Assembly: GCA_013397865.1 (NCBI GenBank)
Contig: VZTI01004092.1
Span: 1,157,852 to 1,221,851 of the forward strand
Direction of reading: 5' to 3'
Length of the DNA stretch: 64,000 bases
Source of the DNA: Struthidea cinerea
Lineage: Eukaryota > Chordata > Aves > Passeriformes > Corcoracidae
Each line of letters begins with the position of its first letter. Position 1 is the first letter of the stretch. Positions 46,764 through 56,876 of the stretch are shown here, in pieces. Both the position numbers and the translations under genes were made by a program. The notes under the pieces are model-generated. The model searched no databases. It was given only the letters and a program-made list of their open reading frames with translations, and was not told where the DNA came from.

Positions 46764-47301
46764 NNNNNNNNNNNNNNNNNNNNNNNNNNNNNNNNNNNNN
46801 NNNNNNNNNNNNNNNNNNNNNNNNNNNNNNNNNNNNNNNNNNNNNNNNNNNNNNNNNNNNNNNNNNNNNNNNNNNNNNNNNNNNNNNNNNNNNNNNNNNN
46901 NNNNNNNNNNNNNNNNNNNNNNNNNNNNNNNNNNNNNNNNNNNNNNNNNNNNNNNNNNNNNNNNNNNNNNNNNNNNNNNNNNNNNNNNNNNNNNNNNNNN
47001 NNNNNNNNNNNNNNNNNNNNNNNNNNNNNNNNNNNNNNNNNNNNNNNNNNNNNNNNNNNNNNNNNNNNNNNNNNNNNNNNNNNNNNNNNNNNNNNNNNNN
47101 NNNNNNNNNNNNNNNNNNNNNNNNNNNNNNNNNNNNNNNNNNNNNNNNNNNNNNNNNNNNNNNNNNNNNNNNNNNNNNNNNNNNNNNNNNNNNNNNNNNN
47201 NNNNNNNNNNNNNNNNNNNNNNNNNNNNNNNNNNNNNNNNNNNNNNNNNNNNNNNNNNNNNNNNNNNNNNNNNNNNNNNNNNNNNNNNNNNNNNNNNNNN
47301 N
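46764..47301. other. Assembly gap, 538 N
   Basis: A run of N. The right flank is extremely GC- and CpG-rich, the usual cause of gaps in bird assemblies. It is the best candidate location for CACNA2D4 exon 1 and promoter. All ORFs drawn across it are artefacts. Confidence 0.98.
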
Positions 47302-47420
47302 CGGCCCGGGGCAGCCGGAGCCGCGGCAGCTCGGGCCGGGTGCGCGCCCACAGGTGCGGAGCGGCTCCGTGCCCCGGAGCGGCCGCGCCGGGAGAGAGCT
47401 CCGCGCTGGGAGCTGCGGTG
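47302..47420 (-). promoter_or_regulatory. CpG-rich edge, probable CACNA2D4 promoter/5' region
   Basis: About 120 bp dense in CpG (for example GCCGGAGCCGCGGCAGC and CGGAGCGGCCGCGCCGG), unlike the rest of the window. It adjoins the gap where exon 1 is expected. No TATA box or clear initiator is visible. Promoter function is inference from composition and position. Confidence 0.5.
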
Positions 47421-47426
47421 GCTGCG

Positions 47427-47514
47427 TAATCCCCTGCCAGCCCTTAATCCCCTCGCCAAGCAGCAGCAGCCACAGATTTAGGGAAGTGGAGTGGGATAAA
47501 ATCACCCGGGATTA
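47427..47514. promoter_or_regulatory. Cluster of three TAATCC (CRX/OTX-type) motifs
   Basis: TAATCCCC at 47427-47434 and again at 47445-47452, and GGATTA (the reverse complement) at 47509-47514. TAATCC is the core site of the photoreceptor factors CRX and OTX2. The cluster lies just upstream, in gene sense, of the presumed promoter of a photoreceptor gene. Function is not shown. Confidence 0.4.
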
Positions 47515-47999
47515 CTCTGATTTCTGAAGACGGGTCTTGGCGTCTCCAGCCGGAGGTCAGGCTGTGCCTGCTTTAAAGGGGTCGCATCCACATCCCCCAA
47601 ACCGCTCCCTGACCTTTGATCTCTGCCTAGCAGGGCCTCCCCGACCCGCAGGATGCTGGCGGGTCCCTCCGGCAGGTTGTCCCAGCATAATCTCCTGCCC
47701 AAAGCGGGTCTCGGGCTGGCACCAGGAGCGCGGGGGCAGTGGTGGAGCCCTGAAGGTACCAGCAGCAGGTTTGTGCTGGTTCACCGCTGCTCAGTGCTGA
47801 GGTTTGCACAGGAATGATGAGGCCGGGCAGAGCCTTGGCAGCAGCCAGGGCAGCTCCGAGGCAATTGCCAAGGCAGTCTCCCTCCAAGCCATGTCTGTGG
47901 GTCTCAGGCTGGCGAGGGAAGAGGAGGGAAAAGGAGCAGCAGAAGGCAAAAGCGGCATGAAAGAAAGGACTCTGCCAGTTCCAACTGATCGCCTCCTAA

Positions 48000-48370
48000 T
48001 GTGAATGATTATTTATTAATAACCAGACCTTTCCGTTTGGCCAACATTCAGTTGAGATTGCCATCCCCTCGTCTGTGTCTGGAGACTGATGAATCAGAGG
48101 AGCCCAATTGCTGAGCCTGATGAATAGCAGGGAGCAGCAAACTGCTCGCTCCGATGGGGGACACGCTATGGAAGCTCATTATCATCATGAGAAGTATGAA
48201 TTATAAATAGCTGCAGATATGGCAGCAGAAAGAGCACGAATTACTACGGCGACCTGTTGAACAGCTTGACTCTATGGCTGTGAATTAACCCACTTATTAG
48301 AGGATCTTCCAATCATCTTTTGCACATTTACGAATGTCTTGTTCAATATAAAATGCAAGGCCACATGAGA
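48000..48370. promoter_or_regulatory. Candidate conserved noncoding element
   Basis: AT-rich stretch about 700-1070 bp beyond the gap with no repeat signature or reading frame. It contains TGATGAATCA (48087-48096), TGCTGA (48109-48114, a possible MAF/NRL half-site) and several ATTA/TAAT cores. It looks like enhancer-type sequence, but conservation cannot be seen from one genome. Confidence 0.3.
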
Positions 48371-48476
48371 TTGTCAGGTTTCTCTTAAGGACATGGAGGG
48401 GGACACTGGCTGTCACAGCACTGCAATAAAATTAAGGCAGCACTAGAGATGTGCTACTGAGTGCAGCACTGGTGCC

Positions 48477-49037
48477 TGTCCTGGTTTGACTCCCGCTGGC
48501 AGCTGAACCCCACACAGTCCCTTGGTCACTCCCCCCCGGAGGGATGGGGGAGAGAATCAGAAGAGTAGGAGAGAAAACTCGTGGGTTGAGCTAAAGACGG
48601 CTTAATAAGGAAAGCAAGAGCCACACACACAAGCCAAGCAGGAAAAATGGGAATTCATCCACCACTTCCCATGGGCAGGCAGGTGTTCAGCCATGCCCAG
48701 GACAGCAGGGCTCATCTCCTTGGGAAGGCAAACACCGTCACTCTGAATGTCTTCCCCTTTCTCCTTCCTCCCCCCAGCTCGATGTGCTGGGCAAGGTGCC
48801 ACAGGGTATGGAATATCCCTCGGGTCAGCTGGAGTCAGTGATCCCAGCTGTGTCCCCCAGCCCCCTCGCTGGTCAGGTGGGGTGAGAGGCAGAAAAGGCC
48901 TTGGCTCTGCATAGACACTGCTCAGCAGCTGCCAAAACACCCCTGTAGTACCATCGGTTTTCAGCACAAATCCAAAACCCGGCCCCATACAAGCTATTGT
49001 AAAGAAAATTAACTGTATCCCAGCCAAAACCAGCACA
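48477..49037 (-). mobile_element. Solo LTR, ERVL-type avian family (561 bp)
   Basis: Begins TGTCCTGGTTTGACTCCC and ends AAAACCAGCACA, giving near-perfect inverted ends. The body has phrases I associate with a common avian LTR: GGGGGAGAGAATCAGAAG, AAAACTCGTGGGTTGAG and CACTTCCCATGGGCAGGC. From that family, transcription runs in minus orientation, the same direction as CACNA2D4. Flanks ggtgc/gatgc are only a weak target duplication. The ORFs inside are LTR sequence. Confidence 0.85.
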
Positions 49038-50611
49038 GATGCACTTTAAATGGGACAGTAGAAGTGACAGAGGAAATACTGGAAAGGGAATAAAACCAGG
49101 AAACATTGGATAGAGGTTAAATTGTATGATGAAGAGGGTGAAAGCCTGTGGTAAGGAATTAAGTAATTCCAGGAATAACTCAGCTCAGGATAAGATGGTT
49201 TTGTCATTTATTACAATATTTACTCCAGTCTGAATGTCTTATTGAAAGTTAACAGTCTTCTTCAAGCAGAAGCTGTGGGCCTGGAGGGCATAAATTTCTC
49301 TTTATGTTTTTAAGTCTGTGTAAAGGGTTACACAGGAAAATCGAAATGCTTCTTTCTGACCTTAAAATCTACCAAAAAATCAATTTCTACACACCAAACA
49401 CTCAAGAGACGGTGCCTTCAGCACATCACATGGCTGCACAGCAGCTGCCTGAGCCAGCTTTGGAAGGCAACAGGCAGAGCAGATCTGGGCCTGTGTAATT
49501 CACCTCTCTCTAAAGGCCAAAATGTGCTGCCTCCTCCTGCCCCTGCAGCTGGAAAAGCGGAGAAAATAGCTCTTAGAGGAGCTAGGAAGACTGACAGTGA
49601 AGGCTTCATTTCCCTCTGCTTACCAGGATTAAACCTGAGGGGTAGCATCCAGGGTGACAGGCTTCCTCGTCTGCACACTTCAGAAAGGGAGGGTAAAAAT
49701 TCACATTCTGAAAAAAATTCTGAAATGAGGTCTGAAGGCAGGAGCGTCAATATTTCAGATGGCATTTCCCCTCCACTTTCAAGGAGCCACATAAATTGTT
49801 GGTGTGAGTGATTTTTGCAGGGTCTCTTCACCAACCCGGTGTGCTGTTTGCAGCTGGGACCCAGTTTGATCCAGATGGGCTCTGGCAAGAGCCCTTGTCT
49901 GGGTGTGTTTGGTAACCCCTGAAACTCTGACAGAGAAGGCAGTGAGCCAGCAACACGCTGGACTGGGAGATCCAAATCCCTTTATTTGGATTTATCTCAT
50001 TTGCTGGATATATCTCACTTAACCCCTTAACGATCTAAAATTGCAAGGAGGAAGCAAGATTGGAAGATTAAATGAAAATAGCACTGAAAACTGAAAACCC
50101 CAGGTGCCTGGAGGGCCCTTAATGGGATTAGCGTGCATCCAGTTGCTTCTGCAGAGCTCAGCCTCCACAGTGTGTGAGCACAGTTGGAGCAAGGGAAGGA
50201 GATAACAGCAGGGTCTGACTGGGGAAAAGGAAAATGAAACCTGTGAGAAAGAATGAAAGCAAGTGCATAACAAGGAGTGAGAATTTAAGGCTGCAAGAGA
50301 TATGAAGGTGAGCAAGTGCAGCAATTTAGAGCTACATTTGCAAAACCATGAGGCGATTAAAAAAACACCAGTGTGATGTTGTGCTGTAGGCGCAGGCAGG
50401 GGGGAGATTTACCTGCTCTGTTTATTTCTGCTTTGACTAAAGCCAGAGTTCAGTTGGGATTACCACGCTGTGAGAAGACACTGGCGAACGCTGCGACCAG
50501 CGAAAGACCCGATACCATCGGAACACCGGTGAGGAAGTGCAGTCGCGCAGTGGGGCGCATACGAGGAGAGTGGGGCAAAATGAAGCAACAGGAACTGTAC
50601 ACCAAACATCA

Positions 50612-50765
50612 CGGGGTCACAGGACAGAACCGTGGCGTCACTGAGGTGGGAAAAGACCTTTAAGGTCACATAGTCCAACCATGAACCTACACTGCCAGGT
50701 GAAGCACTAAAGCATGTCCCTAAACCCCACAGGTACACGTCTTTTAAAAGCCTCCGAGAGGGCTG
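50612..50765 (-). mobile_element. CR1 retrotransposon 3' fragment
   Basis: GGGTCACAGGACAGAACCG, then GGTGGGAAAAGACCTTTAAG, TCACATAGTCCAACC, AAGCATGTCCCTAAACC and ACACGTCTTTTAAAAGCC read as the reverse complement of an avian CR1 3' end. Minus orientation, 5' truncated. Confidence 0.85.
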
Positions 50766-50842
50766 ATGAGAAGGTGCCAGGCAAGGCAGAACCTCTTGAG
50801 GCCACCTCCCTCCATGCAGTGCTGCTCAGCAAGGGTTTGTAG

Positions 50843-51285
50843 TGATGCCTTGAGAGGCCACCTAGAAACAGAGACTAGGCAGGAATAAGGGAATAAAGGT
50901 AGGTATGTATTTGAAGGGCCTTCAAAGGTACCCCTGGGGAGCCAGAGGCCGCTGCCAGGATGGACCCCGAGATGGACCCTGGGTCATGAGTCCTTCACAC
51001 TTTTATAGGTTTGGTTCATTTGCATATCAGGGTTAATTCTCCAATTAAAGCTTCAGTTAATGATGTAATTTCCCCTCAGCCTGCCCCCCCCCACTTTAGA
51101 GACTTTTGGTTTATACTTTTTGGGCCCAGGACAGTCTGGGTGTCCTTGGAGAGCAGGCCTGGAGAGGCTTTGTTGTGTCTGCCTGGCACGAGAGAGCAGA
51201 AGTGAACAGGCTACAAGAAACTTCAGAGTTACACACTGGGCAGTGCAGGATGTGAAAAATAGGGAAGTTAAAACCTCAGGCATCA
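50843..51285 (-). mobile_element. Solo LTR with 8-bp inverted ends and 4-bp target duplication
   Basis: 443 bp from TGATGCCT to AGGCATCA, perfect 8-bp inverted repeats. The flanks gtag (50839-50842 and 51286-51289) form a 4-bp target duplication, as in class I (gamma-type) ERVs. In minus orientation ATGCAAAT (octamer, 51018-51025) precedes TATAAAA (51001-51007), a promoter-like order. No AATAAA follows in that direction, so orientation is likely rather than certain. No viral genes flank it. Confidence 0.85.
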
Positions 51286-54200
51286 GTAGCAGCCAAGTGT
51301 CTCTTTGTTAGAAAGAGAGCTGGAGCCGGGCATATGGCAACAACCTTGAACACAGCCAAGAGAAGAGGGTACAGCTTCATGGAGGTGAAGAGTAGAAGGG
51401 GCTGTGTCTCAGCTTCCTCAGGCATCAAACTCAACGTGATGCTATTTGTGTTGCCAGGAGGTTGTTGAGTGAAGCTGGTGACCAGAGACGCTTCTCCCCA
51501 CGGCACCCGTGGTGCTGCTCTCCCAGCTGGCCCATGCAGTGAGGCAGGGCTGCTCCCTCCTGCTTGCTGGCTATTCTGGATCGGTGCCTCAGGGCTCACA
51601 TCGGGGTCCTTTTTGCACCACAGAACTCAGGACTAGAGAAGAGGTTGCAAGACAGCAGCACTGACTTGCTCTTCATTCTTGGAGACTCTGGGATCTCGCC
51701 GTGAGCCTACCACCACCACACACCTCAAGGCAAGTCTTTGCTGCATCACGATCCTGAGCTTAAAACATCTGGGACACAACCACTTAAAATACGAATAATT
51801 TGCTTTGATTTCAAATACTGTAAAATAAGTCATGATGGGAATAAACCGTGCAGTCTTGTTCCCAGCAGATGCCTCTATCTGAGGTCACAACCTTGTGCCT
51901 CTCGTTACCTCTTGACAGGGCTCCTTAGATGAGTGTCTGGCACAAAATCCCCTTTCTACCTGGTCGGACACTCTGCTTTTGACACTGCTCTCTCAGCAGA
52001 GTTTGGGATGAGGATGGTGTCTCTGCCTTGTGTGAGTGGCAGTGAGTGAGCGTGCCTCGGGTGGTTTGGAAGGTGGGCAGGCAGTGTTCTGCCAGTACTC
52101 CAGAATCCGATCTCCCTACCCCAGCAGCTGCCAGGGGAGGGGATCCTTGCCAGAGGCAGCGATGGAAAAGTACTTTTAGTCGCGGTTTTACTGACGGGTC
52201 ACGCAGGTCTCCTCTGATGAAGTTTCGGTGCTGTGGAGAGTTAGCGCTCTCTGCAAGCGGAGTTTGCAGGGGTGGGGATTTGATGGCAGTGGGAAGGAGC
52301 TGCTCCTGCATGAGCGCTGGTGCTGGATGCTGGAGCGGGGCAGCTGTCCCGCAGCGGAGCGCTGCCCTCCCGACCCTTTTGGTCCCATCAGGACCTGTGC
52401 AATCCCAGCTGAGCTCTGGGAAGCTGCAGTGAAACAGGGAGATGCTGTCTGGTCTAGGACTCCGCTGGCTGCGTGACTGGCAGCGCCTGGGACGTGGCAA
52501 GTTTGGGGCGGTGAGACCTGAAAGATCTTCAGCACTGGGTGGTGCTGGGCGAGCAGAGCCTCTGCGAGTGCCCCCTCCTCAGCACAGCCCTGCTGCAGAA
52601 ACAGCTCCCTCACTTCCAGGTGTGTTTTGGGTTAAACGGGCGACTTTGAACTCCATCTGGGTGCAGGGGAAACGCTTCATACAGCCTGCAGCTGTGCTTG
52701 GAAAGGTTCTCCTGCCCCTGGAGGCAGGCTGGTGAGTGCCAGTGGTCACAAGGAGACCCTGATATGATCCCCAGAGGAGGCACACAGAAGTGTGTTCACC
52801 CTGGGCAGGCGCTGATACCTGCTGGCCTGACACCCCGCTGGAGTCTGCAGAGCAGTACGGCGTCACCCCGGGTGTGGCACAGGGGTTATGGGCGCCCTGG
52901 CTGGCACGGGGGCAGGCATTGCACCCCTGCCTTCCCTTCAGGTGGCCTCAGAGGCAGTGGAGAATGGTGAATGTCTGGCCTGCAGAGCACCATCAGGCAT
53001 CAGCAGGGTGACTTGGAGCACACGTGTCCTCCCAGAGCCCACATCACGCCCGGGTGCTCGGTACATTTCTGCCTGCAGACCCCATCATCTGCCAGCCACA
53101 TGCTCTCCCTGCAGTTTATAGAAGCAGCCACATAGGTGTCATATTAATTAATGCCTTCAGCTGGTTACTTTGCCTGTTTTCCTTTTTAGTTTTTTTCCAC
53201 AGCTCCGCTCTAAATTTAGACTTGTTTAAATACTCCAAGATGAAATGAGCATTTTTTTAAAAATTTGTTTTTGCTAGCAGCATTTTAAACCCTCATCAGA
53301 CACAGCGTTCCGAGCAGCAGGAAATTCTGGGCACAGAGGGAGACACCAAGGGAGAGCAGAATGCACAGGAAACAAAGAGCACTGGAGCCTCTTCCCACCA
53401 CCTCTGAAGCCATGGCAAGGAAAAGAAGAACGAATTAAAAAAAAAAGGAAGAAAAAGAAAAGGAAAATTAAATGAAAGCAGATGCTCTGTTTGGGGAGAA
53501 CCGTGAGCAGAATGCAGCTTTCCTGTGTGCTGCCACAAAAGCACCCAGAGTGAAAGTCAACTTTATCTTTTTCTCTCTTCTATCAAAGGGTTAAACTTAA
53601 TCTTCTACATTTCAAGTCCACCTGAAGGAACTTGATGAAGAGAAAGAGAAATCCCATTTTCAAAGAGATTAAAGCCTTTTGTGATAAACTGGCTGCACTA
53701 GAACAGCTTTCTCCTGGGGGGAGGCTTTGCTTTGTGGGGAGCCCCAGGAGCTGTGGTGCATCGAGTGACCACATAAATGATGGCAGTCCTTCTGCTAACC
53801 TGTGCTGCAGAGACACCCAGACAGTGCACATCTAGCAACATCACCTCTGCTGCCAAATCCTTTCCATTAAATGCATGATGCAATGGCCCTGCTCAGGGAA
53901 CACGCTGCAGGTCCCTCCTGCTCTCTGCTCCATGTGATCATCAGGGTTCAGGATTTTGCAAGGTTATCAGGACAGAGGTATTTGGGCCAAATTAAAGTTG
54001 TTCCAGCCTGGCAGGGCTACGGAAAAGGAGGGTCCCTCCTCCATCTGTTCCACTGCCAGGGCCAGCAGGTGTGGAAAGCACAGAGATGGGTTACTTGCCT
54101 TTACGATCTGATGGTACTGGTTCACCTATTTGCTGAAATCCTGAAAAGGATTTATTAGGCTACGGCCATAGGGTATTTTGGAAACACAGTAATTCTCTGA

Positions 54201-56502
54201 GCTGTTGCAGGGGGAGACAGCAGAGCCTCCAGTGCCGAGGACCCTCTTCTGGCTTGGCAAGTGATCCTGAGGGGGCAAAGCAGCAAAGCCCTCTGCTTCC
54301 CTGCCCTGCCCTGATGTATTTGGACCACACCGTCAGCTTAGCAGGCTTGGACTGAGCCCACAGGGAGGTTTCCTGCGTTCCCAGGCAGTAGGGGTGGATC
54401 AGCAGGCAGTGGAGCTGGGCTGCAGCACTCTGCAGGCCTCTCTCTAGCGATCCAGGCATTGAGCATCTGCCTGTCAGGAGAAATGGCATCAGTGCAGCTG
54501 AGCTGACTCTCCCAGCGCAGTGTCTGTGGGCCACAGGTTCTGCATCCGTGGGCTCGCACGGCACGTACAGCGCTCCTGCCCCACCCCTGGGGAAGCTGCT
54601 GCACGCTGCCACAGCGTAAATAAAGGGCAGTGTCTAGGCAGAAAGACCTTTTTTTAAAAAAAAATCTTTCAAAGGTTGAAAATCTCTGAATCTTTCCCGC
54701 TAATTTTGTTTTGTTGCTGATACTGGGTGTTCAGGCAAGAGCTGTTGTAGAAATGTGTATCAGAATTTCTGGAATATTCAGAACTCAATTTAAAATCTTA
54801 AAGTTCTTATTAGTATTATTATTTTTTTTTCCTCCCTTTCGATTTCACAGAAGGCTGCAGCTTTGCCAAAATTCTAGTTCACAAATTATAACATTTCATG
54901 CTTTTCTCCTTTGAAAACAAGACGACTTTTTCCCCCCACAAAAATCGGAGGCGATCAGTTTCAGTGTGATTAAAGATAAAAGCTGGGCTTTGGATACATT
55001 TTACCACACATTGATGTAGGTGTAGATAAAAACAGTCCATTCTTTCATGAATATTAATGAAAACATGTTTTGTGATTTTAGGCCACCATCAATTGTTATT
55101 AAAAAACACCCCGACATTTTTGAAGAAGAGGAAGAGGTGGGGGAAGGCTCTGCAAAAGGCTTTCCACATCCAATTAACACCATTTCGTGTTTTGCTGTGC
55201 AATTACCCTGTCCTGAGCGTGAAAGGTGCTCCCCTGACCTCCAGCCGCGCAGCGGGGCTGGCAGGGAATGGTGTTCGCCCATCCAAGCACGGGCAGCGCC
55301 CGCACTGCTCCTTTGAAACTCTTTTAACCTCTGCGTACAATTCAAGTCACTTCCCGTCACCCTGAACCGCCTCCGGGTTCGCAATTAGCTCAGTCACCTG
55401 CCAGCTTCCAGAACACACGCTCCTTCTTCCCCCCTTCGGCGTCTGACAGCATCTCGCTCGCTCGGCTTTCAGACAGATTCCGCCCCTGTGCTGCGAGCCT
55501 GCCCCGAAAGGATGAAGATACAAATGATGTTGCGCCCAGAAGGATCATTAAATGCCCTCTTTGATGTCCTTCAAGGAGCACAAACGAGCTGAGGAAGCGA
55601 AGCAGCGCGTTTTTGTCAATGTTTTTTAAGCCCCCTCGGTGCGGGATGATGGAGCCAGTCAGCCTCTGTGGTGGGTGAGGTCTCTCCAGCTCACAGCCGT
55701 CTCCTCCCGACGTGGGGGCTGGCTGAGGACACTGCCAGCCCCCCAGGAAGGAGTGCTTCCCAAGGATTTAGCCTGCTCTGGGCACATAAGTTATGAGGGA
55801 AAAGAATCTCTCTCCTACTGCTGGAACGCGTAGCAGTGTGCAAAGAATGTGTCTGAAAAAATCAGTTTCTAGCAGCCTGGCTCCTTCTGCTTCCCCCTGC
55901 TGTTGTCAGCATCTGGGCAGCACATGGGACAGGCAGGAGGGAGACAGGGACAGCTCAGCAAACCATTGGGTCAGGGACAGAGCAGTCTGCAGCATGCTGG
56001 AGATAAAACCAAGAACTGTGCTTACTGTCTGTGACAAAAAGTGGAATGCAGGATTACGAGAGGTATAGATAAATGATATTTAACATACAGAAAATTTAAA
56101 TGTAAAATTTTAATAGGGTAAATATTTCTAAATTTTATGTTGCAAGAAAGAAAATTTCTATTCCAACTCATGATGTCTGTCTAAAATCATCTTTCATTTG
56201 CCAAAGCTGCACTCCAACTCCTCTCCTCTCGTTAGTGCAGCGTTGAGGCTGAAGTTTACATCTTTCTGAGCCAGAGGCTCCTGAAGTTTCAGACAGAAGC
56301 CAAACAGTTGTGCCCTGAGGGATTCCTTCACAGGAAATCTGATGTGCATAAAGTAGGCAGAGTGGCGCTGAAATCTTGTTAGTGCTGGTTGCTTGCTGCA
56401 GCTCTGACCTTGGCTTAATTCGTTCAAGTGATGCTGGAGTTGATTGGCGTTCTCCATTTGGAGTGATTCCCTTCTACAAGGGCAGTTTAAGCCTAGATCT
56501 AC

Positions 56503-56876
56503 TGTGGATGCTGAAAAGCTTTAGTAGAGAAATCTTTCAGCTTTCTGCAGCGTTTGGGAGAACTTTGCAGTTACAGAGGCTATGAAAAACACTGCTGTGG
56601 GTTTTGTAAACTAACTCCTTATCTTGTACCTGGGTTTGTTGTGCAGGATTGTTGTGGTTCTGGCCTTCTGATATTTTGGAATAAGTGTCTCAGAGCTTGA
56701 CCAATCCCCTCAAGGGGTGGATGGCCGAGCACCCAACTGTCTTATGCCATTCAACACACTCTTTGCGAGCCCTGTTATAAAAATGATGATTTAATTAATT
56801 AATTGAGAACAGAACTACTTTCTTCCTGAACCTGGATCGTGTCGTTTCTCGCCGTTCCCGGTACTTTACAGTGACA
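56503..56876 (-). mobile_element. Solo LTR, class II ERV-like, copy 3 (subfamily A)
   Basis: 374 bp; in minus orientation it starts TGTCACTGTAAAGTACCG and ends CAGCATCCACA, matching the copy at 28120-28500 along its length, including the TTAATTAATTAATT tract. Flanks gatctac/gatcaac match at six of seven bases, a decayed target duplication. Orientation is the same as CACNA2D4. Confidence 0.88.

Noticed and set aside
46584..47505. Four ORFs of 240-298 codons around 46.6-47.5 kb
   Set aside because: They exist only because the 538-N gap contains no stop codons.
52442..52735. Plus ORF with a kinase-loop-like GRGKFG string
   Set aside because: A single short glycine-rich string with no other kinase motif; chance match.
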